Below are positions 1 to 7,841 of a stretch of DNA of 17,690 nucleotides, in pieces (position 1 is the stretch's first letter; every line of letters begins with the position of its first letter). The notes below the pieces were generated by a model. The model worked only from the letters and a program-made list of their open reading frames with translations, ran no database searches and was not told the DNA's origin. The stretch is from assembly GCA_964423545.1 (NCBI GenBank), contig CAYRFV010000099.1, positions 1 to 17,690 of the forward strand, read 5' to 3'. Source of the stretch: JALOOE01 sp964423545. GTDB taxonomy: Bacteria > Chloroflexota > Anaerolineae > CG2-30-64-16. The translations under genes and the position numbers were made by a program.

Positions 1-240
1 GTCGCAGTGGGCGTGCGGCTCGCGGTGGCGGTCGGCGATGACGTGTGGGTCGGTGAGGCCGTCGCAGTGGGCGTGCGGCTCGCGGTGGCGGTCGGCGATG
101 ACGTGTGGGTCGGTGAGGCCGTCGCGGTCGGCGTGCGACTCGCGGTGGCGGTCGGCGTCGACGTGTGGGTCGGTGATGACGTGTGGGTCGGTGAGGCCGT
201 CGCAGTGGGCGTGCGGCTGGGCGACGGCGTCTCCGTGGGC
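1..240. repeat. 60-bp tandem repeats in the Thr/Pro linker
   Basis: Bases 1-60 and 61-120 are identical. Bases 121-180 are a diverged copy and 172-219 hold another partial copy. The unit encodes 20 residues of the type ASPTHTSSPTATASRTPTAT on the minus strand. Two exact copies next to diverged ones suggest recent copy-number change. The linker from 220 to about 510 continues with shorter 6- to 18-base repeats (TPSPTE units). Confidence 0.9.
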
Positions 241-1508
241 GACGGTGTAGGAGTGGGCGTCTCCGTCGGCGTCTCCGTGGGCGACGGCGTAGGAGTGGGT
301 GTCTTCGTCGGCGTCTCCGTGGGCGACGGCGTCGGCGATGGCGTCTCCGTGGGTGAAGGCGTCGGCGACGGCGTCTCCGTCGGTGACGGCGTCTCCGTGG
401 GCGACGGCGTCTCCGTGGGTGACGGCGTGGGAGTGGGCGTCTCCGTCGGCGTCTCCGTGGGCGACGGCGTCTCCGTCGGCGACGGCGTGGGAGTGGGCGT
501 CTGAGTCTTGGTCGGCCTGGGCGTCCTGGTCGGTCGCGCCGTCCTCGTCGGTCTGGGTGTTTTGGTTGGCTTGCCCGTTTCCGTTGGCTTCGGAGTGCGC
601 GTTGCTGAGACCGTCGAAGAAGGAGCGCGTGTCCGGGTGGGCGTTGGAGTCCGACAGGTGATCACGTATCGGCTCGCCAGCGGATCCCACGTGACGACGA
701 GGCCAGCCGGGCCGAGGTAGTTGTCTATGTGAAGCGGCGATTCGTATTCGGCATCGATCGCGTGACCGGAGCCCAACAGGCGTTGGCCATAGGCAGCGCG
801 CACACCCAGCCTCGAATCTCGCCATGTCAGCAGATAGCGCTCTTCGTCGCGACTCCATTCCAGACTGAGAGGCGTCTGAGCTCCTTCAGCCACTACGATC
901 GCAAACTCGACGTCGATCGGGCCTGCATCGGCCCCCAGGCGGCTTCCGTAGATATCAGGGTCTTGCCCCTCTTCAGTCTCGCGGGCATCGGACCAGACCA
1001 CCAGAAACTCGTTGTCGGAGGCATTCCAGGTGGCGAGCGGAGAGATCTGGTCCCCATCGGTGACAGCAAGCTGTACTCTGTCGCCGATCAGCGCTCCCTG
1101 CGAGCTGACCCGCTGCCCATAGATCGCAGAAGTCGGCGCAGCCTCCCACCAGACCACGAGGTGCTCATCGGCGGCCGCGTTCCAGGCTGCCGCCGGCGAC
1201 CCCTGGGCGCCCGGCGCAGCGTTGACGACGAAGGCATCCGCTAACAACTCTCCGAACGCTGAAACGCGTTGAGCATAGATGTCGGAACCTGTGTCGCTGC
1301 TGCGAGCTTCCTGCCAGACGACCAGGTACTCGCCGGCATTTGCGTTGTGGCTGATAGCGGGGAGATGCTCGACGCGCAGCACGGGAGCCACCGGAGTCGG
1401 CGCGTTCGTCGGCCATGACGCATCCGATCCCCATAGCGCTGCGCCAGCACTGGCTGAAGCGGCTATGACGAGGATGGCGATCATACCAACGAGGAGCGGC
1501 CTATTCAC
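1..1508 (-). CDS. Secreted beta-repeat protein with Thr/Pro-rich tail (3' partial)
   Basis: Reading the minus strand from a GTG at 1508 gives about 502 codons open to the window edge, with no stop. An in-frame TAA lies about 55 bases upstream and no in-frame ATG intervenes, so GTG is the only plausible start; AGGGGG lies about 8 bases before it. Residues 1-24 form a signal peptide (RPLLVGMIAILVIAASASA). Residues about 46-284 hold at least four repeats of about 60 residues of the type 'EYLVVWQEAR...DIYAQRVS..G.L', which look like blades of a secreted beta-propeller. From about residue 287 the chain is almost wholly T/P/S (KPTKTPRPTRT, then TPSPTETPS), the wall- or surface-linker composition common in Chloroflexota. 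No catalytic motif is seen and function is unknown. The end lies beyond base 1. Confidence 0.8.
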   Translation of the reverse strand, partial: MNRPLLVGMIAILVIAASASAGAALWGSDASWPTNAPTPVAPVLRVEHLPAISHNANAGEYLVVWQEARSSDTGSDIYAQRVSAFGELLADAFVVNAAPGAQGSPAAAWNAAADEHLVVWWEAAPTSAIYGQRVSSQGALIGDRVQLAVTDGDQISPLATWNASDNEFLVVWSDARETEEGQDPDIYGSRLGADAGPIDVEFAIVVAEGAQTPLSLEWSRDEERYLLTWRDSRLGVRAAYGQRLLGSGHAIDAEYESPLHIDNYLGPAGLVVTWDPLASRYVITCRTPTPTRTRAPSSTVSATRTPKPTETGKPTKTPRPTRTARPTRTPRPTKTQTPTPTPSPTETPSPTETPTETPTPTPSPTETPSPTETPSPTETPSPTPSPTETPSPTPSPTETPTKTPTPTPSPTETPTETPTPTPSPTETPSPSRTPTATASPTHTSSPTHTSTPTATASRTPTATASPTHTSSPTATASRTPTATASPTHTSSPTATASRTPTA

Positions 1509-1544
1509 CGGAGCGACCCCCTGGACCGATGGAACACGCGCGGT

Positions 1545-1586
1545 CGTTGCGGCGATGGCCGCTTAACGATGTCCATCGCCGCAACG
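1545..1586 (-). promoter_or_regulatory. Inverted repeat in the leader of the beta-repeat protein gene
   Basis: Bases 1545-1558 and 1573-1586 form a perfect 14-bp stem around a 14-base loop, 36 bases upstream of the GTG start at 1508. No run of T follows on either strand, so it does not look like a simple terminator. It may be an operator or a 5'-UTR hairpin; the role is inferred from position only. Confidence 0.45.
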
Positions 1587-2097
1587 TGCGCTGAGTGACT
1601 CTTGAGCGAGTACCCTGCACAAGCCGTTCGCCGACGCCTCAGCGCTGATACTGTGACAGACCAGCGCCCCATCCTACGCAGGTTCAGTCTGGCCGCTCCA
1701 AGGGTGCAAGGCGGCGTCCCAGACTCCCGCCCTCCTTGCGTGCCCTCTGCGCGCCCTGCCCCCAGGCGCTTCTGCCTTCAGGCGCCTTTCCCTCAGTGCT
1801 CGACCTGCGTGCAGGTGCTTGCCTGGACACGCGGCTCTCATCCCATCCTTTGGTTGCTGCCGAGCCCTGGGGTGATTTCATCGGATTCGAAGAAGACAAG
1901 TGACGCTAGAGTGATATTGTACTCTGCGATAATTTCATATTGCATTACATGCCGCCGATGCGAGCAAACTGGCCGCGTGAAAACGTCGGTCGTCGGGCGC
2001 AGCGCGTCTGCTTCACTTTGGCCGCCACGCGACCCAGTATAGCACACTCTGGCCAAACAATAAATCGCGCAAGATTTCCGAGACGGGAGGAATCGAT
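1587..2097. other. Intergenic region without a convincing gene
   Basis: About 500 bases lie between the leader of the beta-repeat gene and the terminator of the ABC operon. Open frames here on both strands have low-complexity Arg/Pro/Ser composition, no ribosome binding site and no recognisable domain. I see a small palindrome (ACCTGC-GT-GCAGGT, 1803-1816) and an AT-richer patch at 1870-2100 that could carry the promoter of the minus-strand gene, but no clear -35/-10 pair. Confidence 0.5.
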
Positions 2098-2130
2098 ACA
2101 AAAACGGGGCACAGGTACCCCTGTGCCCCG
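2098..2130 (-). terminator. Rho-independent terminator of the ABC transporter operon
   Basis: Bases 2105-2115 and 2120-2130 form an 11-bp GC-rich stem with loop TACC. On the minus strand the stem is followed at once by TTTTTGT (2104-2098). It lies about 65 bases past the stop of the binding-protein gene, as expected for the operon end. Confidence 0.85.
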
Positions 2131-2143
2131 AGCGGTCCCGCGG

Positions 2144-2179
2144 GCGCCCTCTGCGACCCGATCGGACTGCAGAGGGCGC
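2144..2179 (-). terminator. Second hairpin after the binding-protein stop
   Basis: Bases 2144-2154 and 2169-2179 form a perfect 11-bp stem with a 14-base loop, 15 bases past the stop codon at 2194. It has no T-run of its own. It probably protects the 3' end or assists the terminator that follows. Confidence 0.5.
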
Positions 2180-2193
2180 ATGAGCGAGCGCCG

Positions 2194-3762
2194 TTACTTC
2201 GGCGCGTTTTCCTTGAGAATGTCGTTGGCCTTCTTGACGGCGTCGTCCAGCATCTTCTTGGCATCGCCTTTCGTGTCGACGAGCGCCTTGCTGAGGATGT
2301 CCTTGTCGATCAATGCGCGCACCGGGTCGTAGCCTGCCACCGGCGCTTCGACCATCGCATACTTGGCCCAATCGAACATCTTGGCATAGGAGTCCGCCAG
2401 GCCGCCGGCCCAGGCCGGATTCTTGCTATACGCGTCCTTCACTTCGGCCACCGCGCTTTGCCGCACAGGCAGATAACCTGTGTTGATCGCCCACCTGGCG
2501 GTCTGCGCCTTTTCGCCCAGGAATTTGGCGACCAACCAGGCCGCCAACTCCTTCTCCGGCGTTGTCTTGTACGCGCTCACACTGGCGCCGTACAGGTTGA
2601 TCGCCGGCTTGCCCTCGTTGGGCGGCATCGCGATGTCCCACTTGAACTTCGCGCCCTTGTCCACGGTCTCCTTGTAGAACGGCAGACCGGAGGAGGAAGC
2701 CAGCACAAACAGCACGTCGCCGTTGCCAAAGCGGGTCTGCTCGCCGTAACGCTCGCTGGTAGGAATCTCGACCAGGCACCCCTTCTCCGCCATGCGCTGG
2801 ATCATCTTGACGACTTCTTGTCCGGCTTCGCTGTTGAAGGCATAGGCCGAGCCGTCCTCAGCCAGAATGCGGCCACCGCGACCGAAGACGAGGGTGGCGA
2901 AGTTGGAGGCGTCGTGACGGAAGGCCCAGCCGAACTTCTTCTTGTCCTTGTCGGAGGCCTTGCACGCCATCTCCTCGAACTCCTTCCAGTTCTTCGGCGG
3001 CGCATCGAAGCCGAGTTGCTTCAGCCAGTCGGCATTGTAGTAGAGCACTTCCATCGAGCGCTGCGTGGGGAAGCCCAACACCTCGCCCTTGAACTGCGGG
3101 TTCTTGTCGCTGTCCAGGAAGGTCTGGAAGTAATCCTTCAGGTCGGTTTCGCTCAGGCCGTACTTCTTGCTCGCAATGAAGGGCGCCAGGTTGATGACCG
3201 CATCCTGGTTCCGATAGGTCGCGGCCTGATTCTGGTAGGCTACCGAGAGCTCTGGCGGTTGTCCCGCCTGGATTGCGGCATTGATCTTGTTGTACACGTC
3301 GTTGTAGGACGCACCGGCGATCTCGGCCTTGGCGGTGATGCCATACGGGTTGGTCTTGTTGAACTCGTCCAGCATCGCCTGGAGCATGTCCTGGTCTTTC
3401 TGTGGCCGGTTGTGCCAGTAGGTGACCGTCACGTTCTTGCCCTTCAGATCGATGGCATCCACCTCTTCGGCGGTTTTGGGTGGATTATTCACCTTTACTG
3501 CGGGCGCGGCCGGGGCCTTGGTCGGTTCGGCGGCCGGGGCCTTGGTCGGCTCAGGCGCCTTGGTTGCCGCCGGGGCGGCCGCCTTGGTCGGTTCGGCCGC
3601 CGGCGCCTTCGTGGGCTCGGGCGCTTTGGTCGGCTCGGCCTTGGCGACGGGCGCCTTGGTCGGTTCCGGCGCTTTGGTCGGCGTCGGCGCGGCGCACGAC
3701 GTGACGCACACGGCCAAAGCGACCAGCAGACTCAGTAGCACGAACAACTTGCGGGATTTCAT
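2194..3762 (-). CDS. Carbohydrate ABC transporter substrate-binding lipoprotein
   Basis: 522 aa. The start at 3762 is set by AGGAGG 4 bases upstream and by a signal sequence beginning MKSRKLFVLL; a longer frame to 3828 has no such site. The lipobox VTSC puts the lipid-modified cysteine at residue 23. A linker of PEPTKAP-type repeats (about residues 25-90) tethers the domain to the membrane, typical of Chloroflexota solute-binding proteins. The rest is a family 1 extracellular sugar-binding protein, with VTYWHNRP at the start of the mature domain, then FPTQRSMEVLYYNADWL, NWKEFEE, and a C-terminal WLVAKFLGEKAQ...TGYLPVR segment. It would capture a sugar or oligosaccharide outside the cell and hand it to the two permeases encoded just upstream. 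The substrate cannot be told from sequence. No ATPase gene is present, so a shared MsmX/MalK-type ATPase encoded elsewhere is likely. Confidence 0.9.
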   Translation of the reverse strand: MKSRKLFVLLSLLVALAVCVTSCAAPTPTKAPEPTKAPVAKAEPTKAPEPTKAPAAEPTKAAAPAATKAPEPTKAPAAEPTKAPAAPAVKVNNPPKTAEEVDAIDLKGKNVTVTYWHNRPQKDQDMLQAMLDEFNKTNPYGITAKAEIAGASYNDVYNKINAAIQAGQPPELSVAYQNQAATYRNQDAVINLAPFIASKKYGLSETDLKDYFQTFLDSDKNPQFKGEVLGFPTQRSMEVLYYNADWLKQLGFDAPPKNWKEFEEMACKASDKDKKKFGWAFRHDASNFATLVFGRGGRILAEDGSAYAFNSEAGQEVVKMIQRMAEKGCLVEIPTSERYGEQTRFGNGDVLFVLASSSGLPFYKETVDKGAKFKWDIAMPPNEGKPAINLYGASVSAYKTTPEKELAAWLVAKFLGEKAQTARWAINTGYLPVRQSAVAEVKDAYSKNPAWAGGLADSYAKMFDWAKYAMVEAPVAGYDPVRALIDKDILSKALVDTKGDAKKMLDDAVKKANDILKENAPK

Positions 3763-3830
3763 TCTGCCTCCTGTGATGAGTGTGATAGCACGGCTTCGCT
3801 CGTTGGCTTCATTTCTGCCCGTCCACATCC

Positions 3831-3849
3831 CACGGACAGGCTTTCCGTG
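3831..3849 (-). promoter_or_regulatory. Small hairpin between permease and binding-protein genes
   Basis: CACGGA (3831-3836) and TCCGTG (3844-3849) form a 6-bp stem with a 7-base loop in the 138-base gap between the second permease and the binding protein. Such intercistronic hairpins can change message stability so that binding protein is made in excess; that role is inferred and the structure is weak. Confidence 0.3.
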
Positions 3850-3900
3850 TCGAATCCGAGTTGCAAACCAATCTCTGTGCGAGTTCCGGACTGCCTCCCC

Positions 3901-4839
3901 TCAGCCCTTCAGCCCGGTCGTCTGAATGCCTTCCGTGAAGTACTTCTGAGTGAAGAAGTAAAACACGATCACCGGAACCACCACCATCGATGAAAAGGCC
4001 ATCATCAGCTGTATCTTGGTGCCGCCTTCTTGCACCAGGAACTGCTGCAGGCCAACCGCAAGGACCCGCATCTGCGGATCGCGAGTGACGAGCAGCGGCC
4101 ACTTGAAGCTATCCCAGGCCCAGATGAAGTTGATGAGCGCCACGGAAACCAGCGCCGGCTTCGAGAGCGGCAGCACGATCCTCAACAGGAAGCGGACGTG
4201 ACCGGAGCCGTCGATGAGCGCTGCATCGAAAAGATCCCTGGGAATCTGCATGAAGAACTGGCGCAGCAGGAAGATGCCAAACACGCTCGCCAGGAACGGG
4301 ATGGTCAGCGCCAGGTAGGTGTTATACCAGGAGCCTGCGCCGAACGGGTTCTGGAACTGGTACATCATCACAGCCTTCGGCACAATCGTGAGGTCGGGCG
4401 GAATCATGATTGTGGCGAGGAGCAGCAGGAAGAGAAGGTTCTTGCCGGGCACATCCATCAGGGCGAAGGAATAGGCCGCGAGAATCGAGGTGATCATCAC
4501 CCCTGCAACGATGACCAGGGAGATGAGAATGCTGTTCAGCGCATACCGGAAGAACAGGTACATGTTGGCCTGTTTGTCCCATCCGATCGCCTCGATCGCG
4601 TCCCTGTAGTTCTGCCATTGCAGCGGCTCGCTGCCGAAAGGGGGCCACGGCCAGAAGGTGCCCGTGATGACGCTGCCATACGTCTTCAGGGAGGTCGCCA
4701 CCATGTGATAGAACGGAAAGACCGCGACAAACGCGCCCAAGACCAGGACAACGTAGATGCCCAACCGTGACCAGGGAATGCTGCGAGTGCGGATCACCGT
4801 GGGCTGCAGCGCACGCGTCGCCATCGCTCTTTTCTCCAT
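3901..4839 (-). CDS. Carbohydrate ABC transporter permease (MalG-type)
   Basis: 312 aa from ATG at 4839; an in-frame ATG at 4824 has a better-spaced GGAG and may be the true start (307 aa). The protein has about six membrane segments: IYVVLVLGAFVAVFPFYHM near the N-terminus, then ISLVIVAGVMITSILAAYS, LLFLLLLATIMIPPDL and TYLALTIPFLASVFGIFLL. The cytoplasmic EAA loop that docks on the ATPase is visible as DAALIDGSG...RIVLPLSKPAL, and the late segment VALINFIWAWDSFKWPLL is typical of MalG-like proteins. It starts one base after the stop of the first permease, so the two are co-translated and should form a heterodimeric channel for the sugar bound by the downstream lipoprotein. Confidence 0.9.
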   Translation of the reverse strand: MEKRAMATRALQPTVIRTRSIPWSRLGIYVVLVLGAFVAVFPFYHMVATSLKTYGSVITGTFWPWPPFGSEPLQWQNYRDAIEAIGWDKQANMYLFFRYALNSILISLVIVAGVMITSILAAYSFALMDVPGKNLLFLLLLATIMIPPDLTIVPKAVMMYQFQNPFGAGSWYNTYLALTIPFLASVFGIFLLRQFFMQIPRDLFDAALIDGSGHVRFLLRIVLPLSKPALVSVALINFIWAWDSFKWPLLVTRDPQMRVLAVGLQQFLVQEGGTKIQLMMAFSSMVVVPVIVFYFFTQKYFTEGIQTTGLKG

Positions 4840-4840
4840 C

Positions 4841-5836
4841 CTATGCGTAGACCACGGAACGGCTGGTGAAGCGATTCTGCAAGATCGTGATCACCAGGAT
4901 CACCGAAAACAGGATGAACGAAAGCGCCGCGCTGTAGCCGTAGCGGTTGTACTGGTACATCTGCTGAAAGATGAAGATGCTTGCCGTGGTGGTGGCGTCC
5001 CCAGGTCCGCCCATCGTCATCACATAGATGTGGTTGAAGGCCTTGAAGGTGCCGATCACCGTGTAGAGCAACAGAAAGAAGGTGGTTGGGGACAGCAGCG
5101 GCACCGTGATGCGCCGGAAGAGCTGCCAGCCGCTGGCGCCATCGATCTTCGCCGCTTCATACAGCTCATTCGGGATGTTGCCGAGACCGGCGAGAAAAAT
5201 CGTCGTGTCATAGCCGACAAACACCCACGTCGTGTAAAGGATGATCGCCAGCATGGCGACGCTCGGGCCCGCGAGCCATACGGGAACGGGGATGCTCAGC
5301 CCCTTGCCGATCACCTCGAAGATGCCGCGGGGCTCGATCAGCCAGCGAAGCTGCGGCAATCCCAACGCGCCCGCCACCTCGTTGATCAACCCTTTGTCAG
5401 GGCTGTAGAGGAAGGCCCACACCGAAGCCGAGGCGACGGTGGCGGTGATATACGGCATGAAGAAAAAGACGCGAAAGAGTCCTTTGCCACGGATCTGTTG
5501 AAAAAGCAGGTACGCCAGCAGGAGCGAGATCCCGAGCTGCAGCGGCACGGAGATGATGGAGTAGGTGGCGGTCACCATGAGCGAATGCCACATCTCGGGA
5601 TCATTGAACGCCCTGGTGTAGTTGGCCAGGCCAATCTGCTGGGCGCAGCCCTTGACAGTCCAGTTACAGGTGCTGATGTAGGCGCCGTAGAACACGGGCC
5701 AGAACTCAAAAACCACCAGGATGGCGAATGCGGGAATCAGAAAGAGGTAACCTAGCCCGGCCTCACGAATCCTGCGGAGGCGACGCGGCGTGAAAAGGGA
5801 CGCTGATTGAGCAGCGGACGCGGCTCGCAGAGTCAT
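4841..5836 (-). CDS. Carbohydrate ABC transporter permease (MalF/UgpA-type)
   Basis: 331 aa. The start at 5836 follows AGGAG with 8-9 bases of spacing; the open frame extends to 5881 but without a better site. The N-terminus is cytoplasmic and Arg-rich (RRLRRIREAGL), followed by the first membrane helix (GYLFLIPAFAILVVFEFWPV). The EAA loop reads YEAAKIDGASGWQLFRRITV. Near the C-terminus, VMTMGGPGDATTT is a hallmark of this permease family. It is first in the operon and nearest to the promoter at 5919-5947. It should pair with the following permease. Confidence 0.92.
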   Translation of the reverse strand: MTLRAASAAQSASLFTPRRLRRIREAGLGYLFLIPAFAILVVFEFWPVFYGAYISTCNWTVKGCAQQIGLANYTRAFNDPEMWHSLMVTATYSIISVPLQLGISLLLAYLLFQQIRGKGLFRVFFFMPYITATVASASVWAFLYSPDKGLINEVAGALGLPQLRWLIEPRGIFEVIGKGLSIPVPVWLAGPSVAMLAIILYTTWVFVGYDTTIFLAGLGNIPNELYEAAKIDGASGWQLFRRITVPLLSPTTFFLLLYTVIGTFKAFNHIYVMTMGGPGDATTTASIFIFQQMYQYNRYGYSAALSFILFSVILVITILQNRFTSRSVVYA

Positions 5837-5918
5837 CAATATGGTCTCCTGGCGGTGGCTGCAACGCGCGCAGCTCGCCAATGCACGATCCTCAAGCTGT
5901 CAGGTTACTTCGGGAGGG

Positions 5919-5947
5919 ATTATAGCAAAGGAGACATCGATGGTCAA
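5919..5947 (-). promoter_or_regulatory. Sigma-70-type promoter of the ABC operon
   Basis: On the minus strand: -35 TTGACC (5947-5942), 17-base spacer, -10 TATAAT (5924-5919), with an extended -10 TG one base before it. Transcription would start near 5912, about 75 bases before the ATG at 5836. This is one of the best promoter matches in the window. Confidence 0.8.
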
Positions 5948-6118
5948 GGTAAGGAGTCTTAATCTCATGGGTGAAACACCCCACTCAAAGATGGGAAAAC
6001 TGCCCAATGGATTTGCCGGGTTGCGCATGATAGGCTGTCAGTAGGTGATTCCGCCGCTTGGGGGGCGATGCGCCTGGCCTGGAACGTGGACCTCCAGCGG
6101 CTGGTCGGGGAGGGTGTC

Positions 6119-6238
6119 ATGGAGACGATCTCAGTGGCAATCGGTCTGTTGCTTCGTCTTGGTCTTCCGATTGTGTTCATGGGTTGGGTCAGCGCCCGTC
6201 TGCGGGCATGGGACCAAGAAAGGGGTGCATCATGTTGA
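6119..6238 (+). CDS. 39-aa membrane peptide at the head of the redox cluster
   Basis: ATG at 6119 preceded by GGGGAGGG; stop TGA at 6236-6238 overlapping the start of the next gene (ATGTTGA), which suggests translational coupling. The peptide METISVAIGLLLRLGLP... has one membrane helix followed by a basic/acidic cytoplasmic tail (SARLRAWDQE). The 'LLRLGLP' core resembles the N-terminal helices of the next protein (ALRIGVPLLL) and of the HybB-like protein (ILRIGLPLLL). It is too short to assign to a family. A small subunit of the same membrane complex is the likeliest role. Confidence 0.55.
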   Translation: METISVAIGLLLRLGLPIVFMGWVSARLRAWDQERGASC

Positions 6239-6708
6239 ACTTCACCGAAATCCTGGCGGTCGCGGGTCTCTTCGCGCTGCGAATCGGTGTCCCGCTGCTG
6301 CTGACGGCAGGGCTCGTCTATCTGCTCAAGCGTCTCGACCGCCGCTGGGAGGCGGAGGCTCGGGCGCAGCGCAGCCAGGCGGCGGAGCAACCGGCCGCTC
6401 AGCCGGCTGTTCAACCGCCAGCGCCCAGACCGGTGACCGTCGTTAAGGTGCCTGCACCGCAGAAGCAGCTTCCGTGGGTCCCGCCTCCAGGTGTGGGGCA
6501 GCGTCCTACGGTTCAGCCCGGCCTGATGGCTGGCCCTGCGCCGAAGGCATGCTGGGAGATCAAAGGGTGCAGCGTCGACCAGCGTGGGCAGTGCGCTGCG
6601 CCGCAGCGTCCCGATACGCCGTGCTGGCAGGCTCGATTCGATGCTGAGGGAGCGATTCCGGAGGGCTGCGTCGAATGCGAGTTGTTCCAGAGCTATCCTA
6701 AGATGTGA
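6232..6708 (+). CDS. Membrane-anchored protein with C-terminal six-Cys domain
   Basis: 158 aa from ATG at 6232, with GGGG about 8 bases upstream. The frame extends upstream to 6058 but the added residues look non-coding. Residues about 5-33 are a membrane helix (ILAVAGLFALRIGVPLLLT). A flexible Gln/Ala/Pro-rich spacer (about 45-105) follows. The C-terminal about 50 residues carry six cysteines in the pattern CWEIKGC...QC...PCW...GCVEC, resembling 'two-CW' type small metal or disulfide domains found beside redox genes. None of the cysteine pairs is a CXXCH heme site. Position directly ahead of the cytochrome gene suggests a structural or electron-transfer-linked role; function is unknown. Confidence 0.75.
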   Translation: MLNFTEILAVAGLFALRIGVPLLLTAGLVYLLKRLDRRWEAEARAQRSQAAEQPAAQPAVQPPAPRPVTVVKVPAPQKQLPWVPPPGVGQRPTVQPGLMAGPAPKACWEIKGCSVDQRGQCAAPQRPDTPCWQARFDAEGAIPEGCVECELFQSYPKM

Positions 6709-6760
6709 CGTAGATGTGACGTGACGCGCAATGCGTGATGCGTGATCGCTGGCCGGCATC

Positions 6761-6782
6761 GAGGCGCCACGCGCTGCGCCTC
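6761..6782. other. Intercistronic hairpin before the octaheme cytochrome gene
   Basis: GAGGCGC (6761-6767) and GCGCCTC (6776-6782) form a 7-bp stem with an 8-base loop. No T-run follows, so it is not a clear terminator. The same 104-base spacer also holds short direct repeats (GATGTGACGT twice at 6704-6724, ATGCGTG twice at about 6731-6744). Confidence 0.35.
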
Positions 6783-6812
6783 TAGCGCGCTCCATCAAAG
6801 GGGATTTCGTCG

Positions 6813-7841
6813 ATGAAACAGATACCTGCGTGCTTCCCACGTCGCTGGCGCGGTTGGCTGATCATCTTGCTGCCGCTCCTGATCGCCTGTTCGGTACTGC
6901 TCCTGACCGAAACCACTCAGGCGGCGCCGGCTCTGATTCAGACCGCGACGCTCTCCGGCGAACTGCTCTTCCAGCAGTCGCAGCCGACGTGCCGGACCTG
7001 CCATCCCGAGGAGTACGCGGATTGGCAGAACACTGTTCATGCCAAAGCCGCGCTGGATCCGGCATTCAAGGAGCAGTTCGCCAAGAGCCACAACCAGGGC
7101 GATTGTCTGAAATGCCACACCACGGGCTTCGACACCAGCAGTGGCAAGTTTGCCTGGGAAGGGGTCACCTGCGAAGCGTGTCATGGGTCGTACAAGCGGG
7201 GCCATCCCGCGGCAGAGACCATGCAGCTGCCGATGGAGTCGGGCGCATGCCGAGTGTGTCATGAAGCCGCCTTCCAGGAGTGGGAAAAGAGCGCACATGC
7301 GGCGCAGAAGATCGAATGTTTCGATTGCCACCGCTCGCACACCCAGGGCCTGCGCACCGGCAGCGCGGACACGCTGTGTGCGGCGTGCCACAACAACCAA
7401 CAGACCCAGCTCAAGCATTCGATCCATGGCATCGGCGGGGTCGACTGCGGGAACTGCCACATGGCGATGGGTCAGAAGAACACGGCTGGCCAGACCTCGA
7501 CTGCGGGCGCGAAGATCGAAGCCAGGAGTCACAGCTTCAGCGTGCCCGCCGATGTGTGCAACCGCTGCCATAGCGACACCATCCATCCCACCGGACAGGT
7601 GGCTGCCGCTAGCCGGTCCGCGGCTGAGCTGAGATCTGCCGGCGCCGCGGCCCCGGCCATGACCGAAGCTGCCTGCAGGGCAGAGCTGGAGGATCGAATC
7701 AGCGGGTTGCAGAACCGTCTGAACGCGCTGCGCGATACGGCGGTGGTCAGCATGGGGCTGGCGTTGGCCTTCGGCGGATTCTGTGGTTTGTTGCTCGGTG
7801 TCGCAGGGATGACGCTGTGGCAGAGGAGCCGAGCCAGATGA
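6813..7841 (+). CDS. Membrane-anchored octaheme c-type cytochrome
   Basis: 342 aa. AAAGGGG precedes the ATG at 6813. The N-terminus (residues 1-37) is a signal sequence or anchor (RRWRGWLIILLPLLIACSVLLL). Eight CXXCH heme-binding motifs begin at Cys 60, 98, 120, 146, 169, 189, 212 and 249. The order CRTCHPEEYADW...HAKA...CLKCHTTGFD...GVTCEACHG is like cytochrome c554 and related multiheme proteins. After the heme domain come a short predicted coiled coil (about 286-309) and a C-terminal membrane helix (about 311-333), so the heme domain sits outside the membrane. The stop overlaps the next start (ATGA at 7838-7841). It probably carries electrons between the quinone pool, through the Fe-S and HybB-like partners, and a periplasmic acceptor or donor. 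Confidence 0.92.
   Translation: MKQIPACFPRRWRGWLIILLPLLIACSVLLLTETTQAAPALIQTATLSGELLFQQSQPTCRTCHPEEYADWQNTVHAKAALDPAFKEQFAKSHNQGDCLKCHTTGFDTSSGKFAWEGVTCEACHGSYKRGHPAAETMQLPMESGACRVCHEAAFQEWEKSAHAAQKIECFDCHRSHTQGLRTGSADTLCAACHNNQQTQLKHSIHGIGGVDCGNCHMAMGQKNTAGQTSTAGAKIEARSHSFSVPADVCNRCHSDTIHPTGQVAAASRSAAELRSAGAAAPAMTEAACRAELEDRISGLQNRLNALRDTAVVSMGLALAFGGFCGLLLGVAGMTLWQRSRAR

Noticed and set aside
1..240. CRISPR-like regular repeats
   Set aside because: The repeats are contiguous and coding, with no unique spacers between them.
7..504. Plus-strand open frame rich in Val/Gly (VGVGVSVGDG)
   Set aside because: It is the shadow of the Thr/Pro-rich tail of the minus-strand gene; the minus frame has a signal peptide and repeats, the plus frame has none.
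1900..1945. Possible minus-strand promoter with TACAAT for the beta-repeat gene
   Set aside because: The -35 match is poor and the distance to the GTG start is about 400 bases; too weak to annotate.
1602..2042. Plus-strand open frame of 146 codons in the left intergenic region
   Set aside because: Composition is Arg/Pro/Ser-rich without domain, there is no ribosome binding site, and it runs into AT-rich regulatory sequence.
2458..3738. 426-codon plus-strand open frame opposite the binding-protein gene
   Set aside because: It is the antisense shadow of a clear lipoprotein gene with lipobox and family motifs.
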